Shown here: piece after piece, positions 1 through 9,200 of the stretch | How positions within the stretch are numbered: position 1 is the stretch's first letter | Layout of the letters: each line of letters starts with the position of its first letter | Assembly (NCBI GenBank): GCA_045602925.1 | Contig: JAZSCN010000003.1 | Location: 65,815-129,814, forward strand | Length of the DNA: 64,000 nucleotides | Direction: 5' to 3' | Origin: UBA7477 sp045602925 | Lineage (GTDB): Bacteria; Bacillota; Clostridia; Oscillospirales; Ruminococcaceae | The notes under the pieces: generated by a model | What the model saw: only the letters and a program-made list of their open reading frames with translations | Databases searched by the model: none | What the model was told of the DNA's origin: nothing | Translations under genes and position numbers: made by a program

Positions 1-653
1 GAGTTCTTCTTAGAAAGATATTTTACATCTTCCATATAATCGTCAATATTCGCTCCAAATGCACGTGACTGATAAAATATAATCTTACCATTGCAGTCAT
101 AAAAAGGAATCACCAAACGATTTTTATGGGTCCTATCCTTAAGAGATATAAAAAATGTCTTTGGACGATTAACCGCAGTATCCAGACGTCTTGATTTGAT
201 ATAATTTAAAGCTTTATTAATGACTGAATTACCCTTGTAATAATCTAATTGAAGTTTATTTGATAGGTCAATGATATTTTCAGGAAGTATTTCATCTTCC
301 TGGCATTTAATAATATTTTCAAAATCTATATCAAGCCTCTTTTTATCAAGGTTGATAATACTAAATTCGCCTTCTTCTATTTCACGTTGAATATCTTCAC
401 GAGAAATTAACCCTGCTTGCATAATCCATTTAAGAGGTCGAGATGACCAACCACAATTGTGACAATAGATCAAATCCTTTGCAGGAATATACCAACAACG
501 TTTCTTTTTTCCGAAAGATTTACCTTCTAAGCAAATAGGGCAAGAGCAATGATATGTGTCATTGCTCTTAATGTACTGAGTACCATACCCATATTCGTAA
601 AACTTCTTAATAACGTAATCTTTAGGTATACTGAAAGATGTCGAAGTAGTCAT
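1..653 (-). CDS. DNA primase, N-terminal part (cut by window edge)
   Basis: Makes RNA primers for lagging-strand synthesis. The visible 217 residues start at the ATG at 653 and carry a zinc-binding domain: CPIC at about residues 38-41, then YCHNCGW about 25 residues later, the CHC2 pattern of DnaG/T4 gp61 primases. A conserved stretch after it (FYQSRAFGA near the edge) fits the start of the catalytic core. The start overlaps the end of the upstream RNase H gene by 32 bases in another frame; no other ATG lies between it and the zinc motif. The C-terminus lies outside the window. Family call is firm; exact subfamily is inference. Confidence 0.85.
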   Translation of the reverse strand, partial: MTTSTSFSIPKDYVIKKFYEYGYGTQYIKSNDTYHCSCPICLEGKSFGKKKRCWYIPAKDLIYCHNCGWSSRPLKWIMQAGLISREDIQREIEEGEFSIINLDKKRLDIDFENIIKCQEDEILPENIIDLSNKLQLDYYKGNSVINKALNYIKSRRLDTAVNRPKTFFISLKDRTHKNRLVIPFYDCNGKIIFYQSRAFGANIDDYMEDVKYLSKKN

Positions 654-1563
654 TTGTATATGTAGATGAAAGGCCATTAGATTTCTTCTGAAAGGCTGAA
701 TACCACTCATTGAGTTTTCTATATATATTCCAAAGTTCTAATCTTTTAATCAGTGCCTTAAATTCATCTTTATTAGCGTTGGTTTCCTTAGAGATACACT
801 CTTCATACCACTCAATTTCTGAAGGATGATTCATAATTTCATCAAGTTTCATCAACTTGATATTACGTTCAAACAATTCTATTTCATCTTCCTTCAAAAT
901 TTCAGCTTTACGCAATGATTCAATATCAAAATCACGACCAAGACATTCAATAACTGCATCAATACGTGTCTGGCGAATACCTTTAACGCCCGAAATATTA
1001 TCAGCAGTATCACCTCTCAATGATTTCTTGATAATAAATTCGTAACCGTCATTAACTGCAAATTTCTGTTTAAGAAATACCTCATTAATCTGCATCTTTC
1101 GCTTAGGATTATAAAATACATTACCGCTAAGCTCAGGTATAATCAACTGATACATATCAGTATCAGTAGTAATCAAAATACATTCATTAGGGTACTTCTT
1201 AGCACACAACCAGAACATAATATCGTCTGCCTCAAAGTTACGAGGAGTCATTTGCTTTACGCCAAGTGACGAAAGAATTTGCCTAATATAAGGCATAAAT
1301 TCATACACTTCCGAGTGGTCCGGGCGAGTTCCCTTATAATCACCGAGAATTTCTTTACGTTCATTAGATTCATTTTCTTCTCGATAGTCCCAACATACAA
1401 TGATTTCCGAAGGTTCAAATAATCTTACATAACTTTTAAGAATATTAAGGAATACATATACAGAATATTTTGATCCTTCTTTATACTCAACCTCATTCTT
1501 TTTATAAGCCCAGTAAGCTCTATGTAATAGATTATTACCGTCTATAATAAGTTTTTTTCTCAT
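622..1563 (-). CDS. rnh: RNase H / 5'-3' flap exonuclease (T4 Rnh-like)
   Basis: Removes RNA primers and 5' flaps during lagging-strand maturation. The 313-residue protein has the acidic metal-binding positions of the FEN/PIN family in order: LIIDGNN (Asp8), CWD (Asp59), FEADD (Glu111, Asp113, Asp114), TTDTD (Asp134, Asp136) and LRGDTADN (Asp185, Asp188), followed by a helix-hairpin-helix SGVKGI at 191-196. T4 RNase H is about 305 aa, so the length fits. Its ATG abuts the stop of the 101-aa gene upstream, and it overlaps the primase, so it belongs to the replication operon. Confidence 0.92.
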   Translation of the reverse strand: MRKKLIIDGNNLLHRAYWAYKKNEVEYKEGSKYSVYVFLNILKSYVRLFEPSEIIVCWDYREENESNERKEILGDYKGTRPDHSEVYEFMPYIRQILSSLGVKQMTPRNFEADDIMFWLCAKKYPNECILITTDTDMYQLIIPELSGNVFYNPKRKMQINEVFLKQKFAVNDGYEFIIKKSLRGDTADNISGVKGIRQTRIDAVIECLGRDFDIESLRKAEILKEDEIELFERNIKLMKLDEIMNHPSEIEWYEECISKETNANKDEFKALIKRLELWNIYRKLNEWYSAFQKKSNGLSSTYTNDYFDIFQYT

Positions 1564-1868
1564 TAGAATAAATCTAAAATTTCAGGTTCTTTTTCGTTAA
1601 TTTTAATTTCAGAATCAGCCTTAACTACTTCAAATACATCATCAGGCAATGATTCTACAAAATCAAACATTTTTAAATCACGATGAACCGGGTGATATGT
1701 ACTAGTTTCAAGCGCTTTTTCAACAGTCTTATAAGTTAACAAAAATAACTCGCCAGTATGTATATCAAAGAATAACATACGGCCTTTATATTCCTTAACA
1801 AACACAAACATGTGAAAACGCTTTATTTTGCCCAATTGAGCATACACATCACCTGGTTTAATATTCAT
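1563..1868 (-). CDS. hypothetical protein, 101 aa
   Basis: Not recognised. A small, apparently single-domain protein rich in beta-type segments (MFVFVKEYKGRMLFFDI), acidic toward the C-terminus (DSEIKINEKEPEILDLF). Its ATG overlaps the TGA of the 107-aa gene upstream and its stop abuts the RNase H ATG, so it is translationally linked inside the replication operon and may be an accessory factor. Confidence 0.75.
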   Translation of the reverse strand: MNIKPGDVYAQLGKIKRFHMFVFVKEYKGRMLFFDIHTGELFLLTYKTVEKALETSTYHPVHRDLKMFDFVESLPDDVFEVVKADSEIKINEKEPEILDLF

Positions 1869-2188
1869 CGCTCTTTATAAAATGGAGAATTAATATCGTT
1901 TACAGTTACTTCCTTTTCGGCTAATTCATTAAGAATAACATTTAGAGAAGATGTTTTAATATAATAATTACGTGGCCACTTATTGCCGCCATCATTAAGT
2001 TCAAATACGACTTTAAACTCTTCAATATACTTGTAACAAGTAATTAAAATCGATTCTCTTCCAGGACTAACACAAATTGTCCATTTACGAGTATCTTCAG
2101 GCGCATATTTGTCAAATATGCGCATTACAATATAACCATTATCTCTAAGTCGTTTAATAAAATAACCAGGAGTATCAATCTTATTCAT
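1865..2188 (-). CDS. hypothetical protein, 107 aa
   Basis: Not recognised. Contains a KWTICVSPGRESILITCYKY strand-rich core and a charged C-terminus. It overlaps the genes on both sides by 4 bases (ATGA type), between the putative sliding clamp and the 101-aa gene, which places it in the replication operon. No membrane segment or signal peptide is visible. Confidence 0.75.
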   Translation of the reverse strand: MNKIDTPGYFIKRLRDNGYIVMRIFDKYAPEDTRKWTICVSPGRESILITCYKYIEEFKVVFELNDGGNKWPRNYYIKTSSLNVILNELAEKEVTVNDINSPFYKER

Positions 2189-2955
2189 CGTACCTTAGAA
2201 TTAAACAAATACTTGATAAGTACGCCGTTTGATTCCAGAGTAAAAAGAATTGCTTCCATAGACTTAATCTTATTACCAATCTCTACTACTGCAAACTTAA
2301 TAGAAGGTGTAGTAAGAATAAGGCTACTAAGAGAATCAACTGCAATAATTACCTTATCTTTAATTGTACCAGTTCCAGAATCGCTTACAATAATAGATAC
2401 ATTGTCAATATTATCAATAGTCCTATCATTCAATTCTGCAATCAAATTAGGCCCATCTTGATAGAAATAAACCTTATTAGAGCCATCTGCAAAGCTGGAA
2501 AGATGAAGAATTTCCTTAATCTGATTCTTTGTAAGGTCGGTTTCGAACTTAGGTGTAAAACTACTGAACCACTTACTAGTTACATGTTTATGAATCTTCT
2601 GTGCGGGAAGGTCATCAAGAATAAACTTAGCACCCTTTACCTTAGAATTCTTAAAATATACATAATTACCCTTGATTTCAAAGGTAAAAGTTTCTTCATC
2701 ATTCATATCAAGAAGACGACTAAACTTTTGCAAATCAGGGACATTGATTACATACTCTTCATTTGCAGAAAGATTAATTTCATTCTCATTAAGAATATGA
2801 ATCTTTGCACACGACATAATACTTGCTGAGTCTTCAGAAAAAGTAATACATTCAATATATTCCTTATGAACCTTCAGAGAAGCGCCACCCCTAAACACAT
2901 TAGAGATGGCTGAAATGAAGGTCTGAAACTCTTTAGCAGAAACCGTTATCTTCAT
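2185..2955 (-). CDS. 45: sliding clamp (T4 gp45-like DNA polymerase processivity factor)
   Basis: Probably the ring-shaped clamp that tethers the polymerase to DNA and, in T4, also activates late transcription. The 256-residue length fits a two-domain gp45 type subunit (T4: 228 aa). The first half has the clamp-like sequence of strands with YVINVPDLQKFSRLLDM near residue 67 followed by FTFEIKGNYVYFKN and FILDDLP near 115, comparable to the gp45 central linker region. Location beside SSB, helicase, primase and RNase H supports the call. Sequence conservation of clamps is low, so this is a pattern and context assignment. An SMC- or lipase-like alternative is not suggested by anything seen. Confidence 0.65.
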   Translation of the reverse strand: MKITVSAKEFQTFISAISNVFRGGASLKVHKEYIECITFSEDSASIMSCAKIHILNENEINLSANEEYVINVPDLQKFSRLLDMNDEETFTFEIKGNYVYFKNSKVKGAKFILDDLPAQKIHKHVTSKWFSSFTPKFETDLTKNQIKEILHLSSFADGSNKVYFYQDGPNLIAELNDRTIDNIDNVSIIVSDSGTGTIKDKVIIAVDSLSSLILTTPSIKFAVVEIGNKIKSMEAILFTLESNGVLIKYLFNSKVR

Positions 2956-3611
2956 TTTGTCTTTTTAGTTTTCTTTCTTTTAGTTTGAGTCGGAACTGGA
3001 GCTGTTTCATCTTCAGTAACTGACATAGTAACGTCTGGATTGTATACTTCAAGATTTTCTGGAAGTTCTGAGTCTTGTTCAAAGTTTTCAACGCTTTGAA
3101 AATTATCCTCAGGAGCATCAAAATCAACGTTAGGATCAACTACCTTAATAAGCTTCTCTAAACGCTGAACCATTAATCCATTAAGAATAGCAATATCTTC
3201 CAATTGTTCAGTTAAAGGAATTAAAGCTTCTCTAAACGCGCTAACTAAAAGAGCATGTTCATCACTAATAACAGGTTGCTGTACAACAGGTTGTGTAGAT
3301 TTACCTAACAACTTGTTAAGTCTATCTTCACGAGATGGGGTCTGATGTGTATACATTTGAGGCATAGGATGTGATACGGGTTGAGACATATATTGAACAG
3401 GTTGCTGAAAATATTCTTCTGGAATGCGAGGTTGAGGATTTAGTCCCAAACGACTTTTCATCATATAATCAGCATTATCAAGAGAATTACTTACAACCAT
3501 TCTATTGCCAGTGCTATCACCATAACGATAATCACCTGCAAAAGAATTGTCAATATTTTTCAAATTTGCACCCGTCAAAGCTAACAAATTACGTATTTTA
3601 TTCGGGTCCAT
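2952..3611 (-). CDS. hypothetical protein, 219 aa, flexible N-terminus and basic tail
   Basis: Not recognised. Residues 1-110 are Pro/Gln/Met-rich and probably unstructured (for example HPMPQMYTHQTP); 120-160 form a predicted amphipathic helix pair (LLVSAFREALIPLTEQLEDI); 160-205 are acidic; the tail is a Lys cluster (KRKKTKKTK). Its stop overlaps the clamp ATG by 4 bases. Position between SSB and the clamp suggests a role at the replication fork or in clamp-dependent transcription, but nothing in the sequence proves it. Confidence 0.7.
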   Translation of the reverse strand: MDPNKIRNLLALTGANLKNIDNSFAGDYRYGDSTGNRMVVSNSLDNADYMMKSRLGLNPQPRIPEEYFQQPVQYMSQPVSHPMPQMYTHQTPSREDRLNKLLGKSTQPVVQQPVISDEHALLVSAFREALIPLTEQLEDIAILNGLMVQRLEKLIKVVDPNVDFDAPEDNFQSVENFEQDSELPENLEVYNPDVTMSVTEDETAPVPTQTKRKKTKKTK

Positions 3612-3622
3612 AACAATTTAGT

Positions 3623-3652
3623 GATTCGCACCTAAAAATTTAGGTGCGAATC
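3623..3652 (-). terminator. hairpin after the SSB gene
   Basis: A perfect 12-bp inverted repeat (gattcgcaccta / taggtgcgaatc) with a 6-base loop lies between the SSB stop and the next gene. On the minus strand it is followed by actaaattgt, not a clean U-run, so it may attenuate or protect mRNA ends rather than fully terminate. Confidence 0.5.
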
Positions 3653-3664
3653 GTTTTAATATTT

Positions 3665-4621
3665 TTACTTATTAAGCTTGGAAGTGTCAAAACCATTCTG
3701 CTTAAACCAATCATCGACCGGTACCTCAGTAGTGGGGTCGACATTAGAAGGATGAACCATTGCAGGCTCCTTCTTTACGAAGGCAGGAACCTCATCCTCC
3801 TTAACTGCAGGTGTAGAAGGGGTAACAGTCTTAACAGGTGCGGGTGCATCATTAATGTTAAGATAAGTTTCCTTGAATACCTTAGTAATCTCATCAAAGT
3901 CGAGGGTCGGGTCCATCGTGCTAAGGTCATGACAAGCATCATAAATCTCCTGAATCTCAGCCGGGGTCTTACCGAGGTTGGTATCAGACAAGCTGAAGTT
4001 AGAAGTGCTATAATCATTAAGGCCATACTGGTTCTTTGTTACACGAACTACAAGATTTACACCACTAGGACTCAAATCATAAACCTTAGGACCTACATTA
4101 ATCTCAATAGTCTTATCAGGAGAGAATGCACGGGCCTTTTCGGTCCAATCAGCATCAAGCTCACCATCAAGAGCAGACTTAATAAGAGTCTGAAGCTTCT
4201 TGCCCATATCAAGAATCTTTACCTTACCCTCATTAGAAGGATTGGTCGGGTCCTTGATAACATAAACGTTACAATAAGCACCAGCCTTATAGAAAAGACG
4301 CTTATCCATCTCTTCCTGTTCCTCCTTAGTACCCTTATACTTAATACGATAAGAATAATCGGCTACCGGACACTTGGCATTCCAAGTACGGGGAGAAAGA
4401 ATAGAATGCCACTTACCATTGGAATCCTGCCAAGAATACTTGATGTACTTAACCATGGTCTTACGGAGACCCTCCTTGCCTTCCTTAGTATAAGGAATAA
4501 GACGAAGGATATACTCCTTACCAGCCTCGAGCTTAAGCTTCTCCTTCCAAATACCATCAGCGGTATCAGTAGACATTACAGACGAACGAACTTCCTCAAA
4601 AATATCATTTACGTTAAACAT
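3665..4621 (-). CDS. 32: single-stranded DNA-binding protein (T4 gp32-like)
   Basis: Coats single-stranded DNA at the fork and in recombination. The 318-residue protein (T4: 301) shows the gp32 core: WHSILSPRTW, KCPVADYSYR, then AGAYCNVYVIKDP, NPSNEGKV and MGKKLQTLI, which match the conserved VVKDP-x-x-PENEGK-x-F-x-FGKKI region of gp32. The C-terminal third is Pro/acidic linker ending in DDWFKQNGF, suited to protein-protein contacts. The zinc site of T4 (His plus three Cys) is incomplete: only His and one Cys remain in the CPV segment. The gene is followed by a hairpin and preceded by the replication genes of the same operon. Confidence 0.88.
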   Translation of the reverse strand: MFNVNDIFEEVRSSVMSTDTADGIWKEKLKLEAGKEYILRLIPYTKEGKEGLRKTMVKYIKYSWQDSNGKWHSILSPRTWNAKCPVADYSYRIKYKGTKEEQEEMDKRLFYKAGAYCNVYVIKDPTNPSNEGKVKILDMGKKLQTLIKSALDGELDADWTEKARAFSPDKTIEINVGPKVYDLSPSGVNLVVRVTKNQYGLNDYSTSNFSLSDTNLGKTPAEIQEIYDACHDLSTMDPTLDFDEITKVFKETYLNINDAPAPVKTVTPSTPAVKEDEVPAFVKKEPAMVHPSNVDPTTEVPVDDWFKQNGFDTSKLNK

Positions 4622-4642
4622 ATTACTTTTTTACTTTCTATC

Positions 4643-5266
4643 TTAATTTTGTTCTATTTTACTTTTTAACTTATTTCCTAATTCTTTTAATTCTTTACTG
4701 TTAATGTATTGATGTTTGGTTTTGGAAAACATCCCATCAAAATCATTAAAGGTAATATTAATATAATCTGATTTTAACTCAGTTCTATTAACTTCCAAAG
4801 CATGAAGATGATAATAGGATATTTTCTGCTCATTTAGATGGATTAGTATCCATGGAATACCCATATTATTAACACATGTTCTGTAATCTTTGGTAGGTAG
4901 GTTATTACTTAAACAAAATGCAACAATATGTTTAAATCCATCTATGAGACTTTGAAGAGATTCCGGAGAATCTACAAATTGATCATATTTTACCGTATTC
5001 CATCTACTATAAGCAATTATTGCACTGTGTTTCAAATAATCCTGAAGAGGAATATATTTTAATTCACGATACTTTAGACTTGCTATAAAAAACTTATACG
5101 GGTTAATATGTTTAAATTGATTGAAAAATAACTCTAAACGATAGAGATAAATTTTTGTCTCTTCGTCTATGTTAAAATCTTTACGGGGTTTATATGGTCG
5201 ATTATTTGCTTCGCCGATAGCTTTCAAATAATCATTATAAATTCTTTGTTGAAACTCATTTACCAT
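4643..5266 (-). CDS. hypothetical protein, 207 aa; possible helicase loader (gp59 position)
   Basis: Not securely recognised. All-helical, aromatic-rich protein with segments KFFIASLKYRELKY and HSAIIAYSRW. Its size (T4 gp59: 217 aa) and its place between the gp32-like SSB and the gp41-like helicase are what would be expected of the helicase loader that bridges those two proteins, but I see no diagnostic motif. It overlaps the preceding gene's end by 11 bases. Confidence 0.7.
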   Translation of the reverse strand: MVNEFQQRIYNDYLKAIGEANNRPYKPRKDFNIDEETKIYLYRLELFFNQFKHINPYKFFIASLKYRELKYIPLQDYLKHSAIIAYSRWNTVKYDQFVDSPESLQSLIDGFKHIVAFCLSNNLPTKDYRTCVNNMGIPWILIHLNEQKISYYHLHALEVNRTELKSDYINITFNDFDGMFSKTKHQYINSKELKELGNKLKSKIEQN

Positions 5267-5552
5267 TATTTGTACCTATCATTCTACCTAACTTAGAAAT
5301 ATATTTGGAAGAAGCAATACTTGGTTCTATTGTAAGTAATGTTCTATAAACTTCCAAATCACTATCTTCGTTAAGTAATGCTTTTAAGAGTTCACGATAT
5401 TTTTCTTCAGTTAAAACTAATGCGAAAATATGTTGGAAATTTAATTTTTTATTTTTAAGTAGTGAGCAAAGGGTACAGAAATTATAAACGATATACTTAG
5501 ATTCTTCATATAATAAACCTTCGTAAGGTGCTTTTATTTCGTTAAATTCCAC
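5256..5552 (-). CDS. hypothetical protein, 98 aa
   Basis: Not recognised. Starts with GTG at 5552, ten bases after the helicase stop; no ATG lies near. Mostly helical with FCTLCSLLKNKKLNFQHIF and an acidic middle. T4 has the small late-transcription coactivator gp33 (112 aa) next to genes 59 and 32, so gp33 is a positional candidate only. Confidence 0.65.
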   Translation of the reverse strand: MEFNEIKAPYEGLLYEESKYIVYNFCTLCSLLKNKKLNFQHIFALVLTEEKYRELLKALLNEDSDLEVYRTLLTIEPSIASSKYISKLGRMIGTNNGK

Positions 5553-5562
5553 TCACTATTAC

Positions 5563-6909
5563 TTATTGGCCATTTTCTATAATTTCATCTAAAGAAAGAA
5601 CATTTTCAATAGTTGAAATTGCATTCCTATCTTCTTCTGAAATATTTGTCGTTTGTGTATTTTCCATATCTTCAAAACGCAAATATGGTTGATTGAAAAA
5701 CAAACTAATAGAAAAACCATTTGCTCCAAGTCGAGACTTAAGGAAAGTACATCTCATAATATTCATTTCCTTATCTTCAGGCTGTTGATTAAGAGAAAGA
5801 ATAAGGTCAGCTTCTGCTGCAATAGCAATAGATTCTGCAATATGGCTAAGCTCGGCTGATTTTTCCTTCATACCTTCTCGGTTAATCTGACATGCAGTCC
5901 AAATAGGAAGTTTATATTTGTATGTCAAAGCACGTAATTTACGTGTAATCATCTTACCTGCTTCATTAGAATTATCCGAACCCGGCGCAGTAAGAAGAGT
6001 AAGGTAATCTATACAAATTACATCAAATTTATGTCCTCCTTTATATAAATCTGCAATATAACCATCAATTTGCTCAACCGTCATAGTAGCAGGCGGAAAC
6101 TCTTTAATGAGAATATTGCCATATTCAGAGTTATTAATAGCAGAAGTCAATTCATCAGTCATAAATGCTAATGAATTAATAGGTAAAGTGAATAAAGATG
6201 AGTAAATTCGGGAAGCGTAAATCTCTTCACTCATTTCCAGTGAAATAACAAGTACATTTTTACCTTGTTTTGCTGCATTAACTGCTATATTAGCAAGAAG
6301 AATAGACTTACCCATATTAGTAGGAGCCGCTACAATAGAAAGGCATTTACCATCAGCCATTACACCACCATTAATATTCTTATCTATTTCCTTAAATCCA
6401 GTAGATAGACGATTAGTAGAAGATTTAAGAGACTCAATATAACGGTCTACATCCTTATAAATGTCATAACCCTTATCAAAAAGAAGAGAAATGCCTGCAA
6501 TTTCCTCAAATCTATTAACTAGGTAAGAAGGTTCTATTTCATTCTTTATCATCTTATCGACAGCTGATGATAAAGTAATAGAAGCAAGTTTTTCTTTAAT
6601 ATATTTTTCGCTTTCTTTATATAAAATTTCTTCTTTTACTGAATCTAGTGAGATATTAGCAGTATCATTATAAAACTTCTTAAATGAAGTAAAGAAATTA
6701 GGGTCATTAGCAAATAATTTAATTTCTTCTACGGAAGGGAGCTTGCTATGGTCGTCCCAGAATTTTTTGTAAAAATCAGCTACAATATTATAGTTATTAT
6801 CTACAAATAATTTATTATCAAGGTATCGTACCACTCTACTCATATAAACCGAATCAGTAGTAAGTGCCTTAATAATCAACTTTTCTAAAAACTGTTTATT
6901 AATCTCCAT
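5563..6909 (-). CDS. 41: replicative DNA helicase (DnaB/T4 gp41-like)
   Basis: Hexameric 5'-3' helicase that unwinds the fork and recruits primase. The 448-residue protein has a helical N-terminal domain (1-150) and a RecA-like motor: linker LSTGFKEIDKNINGGV at 169-183, Walker A APTNMGKS at 195-202, LEMSEE, Walker B VICIDYLTLL near 300 and ACQINRE near 340. T4 gp41 is 475 aa. It is the first gene of the minus-strand replication operon and is preceded by a CAGAACT-type promoter at 6927-6943 with a 17-base leader. Confidence 0.93.
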   Translation of the reverse strand: MEINKQFLEKLIIKALTTDSVYMSRVVRYLDNKLFVDNNYNIVADFYKKFWDDHSKLPSVEEIKLFANDPNFFTSFKKFYNDTANISLDSVKEEILYKESEKYIKEKLASITLSSAVDKMIKNEIEPSYLVNRFEEIAGISLLFDKGYDIYKDVDRYIESLKSSTNRLSTGFKEIDKNINGGVMADGKCLSIVAAPTNMGKSILLANIAVNAAKQGKNVLVISLEMSEEIYASRIYSSLFTLPINSLAFMTDELTSAINNSEYGNILIKEFPPATMTVEQIDGYIADLYKGGHKFDVICIDYLTLLTAPGSDNSNEAGKMITRKLRALTYKYKLPIWTACQINREGMKEKSAELSHIAESIAIAAEADLILSLNQQPEDKEMNIMRCTFLKSRLGANGFSISLFFNQPYLRFEDMENTQTTNISEEDRNAISTIENVLSLDEIIENGQ

Positions 6910-6926
6910 AGAAAATACTTTTAAAA

Positions 6927-6943
6927 ATTATCTAATAGTTCTG
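6927..6943 (-). promoter_or_regulatory. CAGAACT-type promoter of the replication operon
   Basis: On the minus strand CAGAACT, 4-base spacer, then GATAAT; the helicase ATG follows after 17 bases, a longer leader than at most other copies of this element. Confidence 0.6.
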
Positions 6944-7020
6944 ATTTCAAATATAGTCAAAATAAATTTTTTGCTTTTTTCATTTCAGAACATTTTTTAA
7001 TTTTACTTTAAATTAAGTAA

Positions 7021-7028
7021 AATAAATA
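7021..7028 (+). promoter_or_regulatory. late promoter AATAAATA
   Basis: T4-type late element 11 bases before the ATG at 7040. The preceding 100 bases (6910-7020) are a divergent AT-rich promoter region; a second AGAAC-like box on the plus strand near 6985 has no good -10 at the usual spacing. Confidence 0.55.
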
Positions 7029-7039
7029 TTAATACGATC

Positions 7040-9148
7040 ATGACTTATATATCTCGCGAACAACTAATAGAAGATGTTTTGAATGAAGATCTTGGTCTCG
7101 TATCCTCTAATGGTCCACGTAAGCGTGCATCTGTTATTGTTGATACTAATGAGATTGATGGTGATTCTAAGAAAAAGCATTCTAAGGGTGGACAGTCACG
7201 TAAAGCTATCGATGCTTCTACAGACATGTTCAGAAAGCCAAAAAATTCAGAAATTAAAAATATTGTAAGAACTCTTGGTCATAATCCTACTTCAGATGAC
7301 CAGACTAATCAGATTCGTGCATTCTCTAAGTTACTTTCTGACTTTGACCTTCTCGATAAGCATTATGGTTCTAAACAAACAGATTGGAATGAAGGTAAAA
7401 CAAACCATCATCAGGTAGCTAATAGCATAACTAATATTAAGCGTGAGCTTATCAAACGCTATAAGAAGAATATGGATACTCCAATCGAGGATTTGTCAGA
7501 TGTTATTCAAAATTCTCGTGAAGCTCTTGAGCAGGAACTTGGTGTTAATGTTCCTGAGGTTATTGGTGCATTCAAAAATTGGCGTGACATCCTTGTATAC
7601 AATTCTAAAGTTAAGACTGCTAAATTCCCTAAGGGTTTCAATATGCAGTTGATGGCTAATGTTGAGAAAGCAGCTACTACTAACTATGAAGAGGCATATA
7701 CTAATCTTAATAGGTACCTTTTAGACAAAGCTACTAGCTTTAAGAGCCCTGAAGCATTAGCTAAATGGATTAATAGCAACCAGACAATTTATGCAATTCT
7801 TAATGACCCGACAGCTAAGCGTAGTTTTGATGCTGCTATGACTTCCCCGAACGTTAAAACTATTGAAGAGTTTATAATGTTCATGGTCAAAGACTTGGAA
7901 GGGAAGAGCATTAAGCCTAATAGAGGCAATACTATGGCTTATATTAATAATGTAGCTCGTAAGCGTATTCAATACTTTGACCTTATGATGAAGCGTAAGG
8001 GTTATAAGGATGGTATTGCAAGTTGGCCTGATGTTATTGATTTCTTGGAAGAGTATAAGCCATTTGTTTATGAACGTATTCTCAGAAATTATGATGTTAC
8101 TGGCGACCAACTTCGTTCTTTCGGTTCCGGTTTGGCATTCTGTGATTATCTCTTCTCTGACCCTGAACGACTTTGGAAGATTCTTGAACCTCTTCAAGGT
8201 AGTGAAGGTGGTAAAGGTGTAGAAATGAGTGTTATGCACCGTGATTTGGAGAAGAAGGAAAAGCGTCTTAAGAATAAGATTGAAGGTAATGGTACTAGTT
8301 CCAGGAGAGGTCCACAGGCTTCTACAATTGATGAACTTAAAGAAAAGATTGCTAGCCGCGAAAAAATGTGCGAAGAATTGGCTGCAGAGTTACGAGAAAT
8401 TGCTAAGAGAAATGGCCTTCGTACAAAAGATGACCGCTTGAATGACCCTGAATATTCAAAGGTTTATAAGGTAAAGAATAAAGCTGGTAAGGAAGCTGCC
8501 GCTTATCGACTTACTTTAAAGAAGCGTCTTGAGGCAGTTGCACAGAATGGCGGTGAAGAGCCCCGTCGTAAATCTTTGGAAGATGAATATGCAGAGATTC
8601 GTGATGAACGTGAAGCTCTCGAAGATAAAGCCTATAATCGTCTTAAAGATGATAATGCGATGGATTTATTCCAGCAGCAATATAATCGTCAGAAGACTCG
8701 TGATGCAGCTGGTGACTTTGATATTGGTACTGGTTATGTAATGATGGGTTGGAGCTTTAAGTTTGATAGTGAGAAGCATTACGAGGTAGCAGAGTTTATT
8801 GAAAATTATATTGATAAGAAACTCAACGGCGAAGAACTTAAGAATAATAAGGAAGATTTGATTAACGTTACTACAGAGCCTGACCGCTATGAAGGTAAAA
8901 TGCACACATATCCATGCACACGAGTAATTATTGAATATCCTAAGGGTTCTCACCTCTACAAACGTGTTACAAGCATTAAGGATAAGTCTCAGCGTTCTGT
9001 AATTATCACTGAAATTATTATGGACGTTATCAACAAAGTTAAGGCCAAATATGGTGTTACTCTTGACCTTGTAGACGGTAGACAAGACCCGCGTCATCGC
9101 ATTAAGATTCTTTCTAAGAATGATGCAGTCGGTTATAGCTTCCGTTAA
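7040..9148 (+). CDS. late protein, 702 aa, unknown; possible capsid-internal protein
   Basis: Not recognised. Long, highly charged and mostly helical; residues 400-560 are Lys/Arg/Glu-rich and likely coiled coil (HRDLEKKEKRLKNKIEGN, IRDEREALEDKAYNRLKDD). The C-terminal 140 residues look folded (GYVMMGWSFKF, HTYPCTRVIIEYPKG). The N-terminus EQLIEDVLNED (7-17) contains two (L/I)-x-E sites like those cut by the T4 prohead protease. It has a late promoter, is the only plus-strand gene here, and ends at a bidirectional terminator. Internal head protein is the best guess, by inference. Confidence 0.8.
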   Translation: MTYISREQLIEDVLNEDLGLVSSNGPRKRASVIVDTNEIDGDSKKKHSKGGQSRKAIDASTDMFRKPKNSEIKNIVRTLGHNPTSDDQTNQIRAFSKLLSDFDLLDKHYGSKQTDWNEGKTNHHQVANSITNIKRELIKRYKKNMDTPIEDLSDVIQNSREALEQELGVNVPEVIGAFKNWRDILVYNSKVKTAKFPKGFNMQLMANVEKAATTNYEEAYTNLNRYLLDKATSFKSPEALAKWINSNQTIYAILNDPTAKRSFDAAMTSPNVKTIEEFIMFMVKDLEGKSIKPNRGNTMAYINNVARKRIQYFDLMMKRKGYKDGIASWPDVIDFLEEYKPFVYERILRNYDVTGDQLRSFGSGLAFCDYLFSDPERLWKILEPLQGSEGGKGVEMSVMHRDLEKKEKRLKNKIEGNGTSSRRGPQASTIDELKEKIASREKMCEELAAELREIAKRNGLRTKDDRLNDPEYSKVYKVKNKAGKEAAAYRLTLKKRLEAVAQNGGEEPRRKSLEDEYAEIRDEREALEDKAYNRLKDDNAMDLFQQQYNRQKTRDAAGDFDIGTGYVMMGWSFKFDSEKHYEVAEFIENYIDKKLNGEELKNNKEDLINVTTEPDRYEGKMHTYPCTRVIIEYPKGSHLYKRVTSIKDKSQRSVIITEIIMDVINKVKAKYGVTLDLVDGRQDPRHRIKILSKNDAVGYSFR

Positions 9149-9171
9149 TATAGATAAACAAAGTAAAAGAA

Positions 9172-9198
9172 AAACCCGCGATTAAATCGCGGGTTTTT
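9172..9198. terminator. bidirectional intrinsic terminator
   Basis: An 11-bp stem (acccgcgat / atcgcgggt core) with a 3-base loop, A-run before and T-run after, lies between the converging 702-aa gene and uvsX and can end transcription from both sides. Confidence 0.9.
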
Positions 9199-9200
9199 TA

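Noticed and set aside
3644..4669. A 341-codon plus-strand frame antisense to the SSB gene
   Set aside because: Low-complexity Leu/Ile/Arg translation caused by codon bias of the real minus-strand gp32-like gene; it also runs into the next gene's end.
6975..7010. A plus-strand CAGAACA box before the 702-aa late gene
   Set aside because: The sequence at the usual spacing is only T-rich and the late box AATAAATA lies closer to the start, so I do not call a second promoter.
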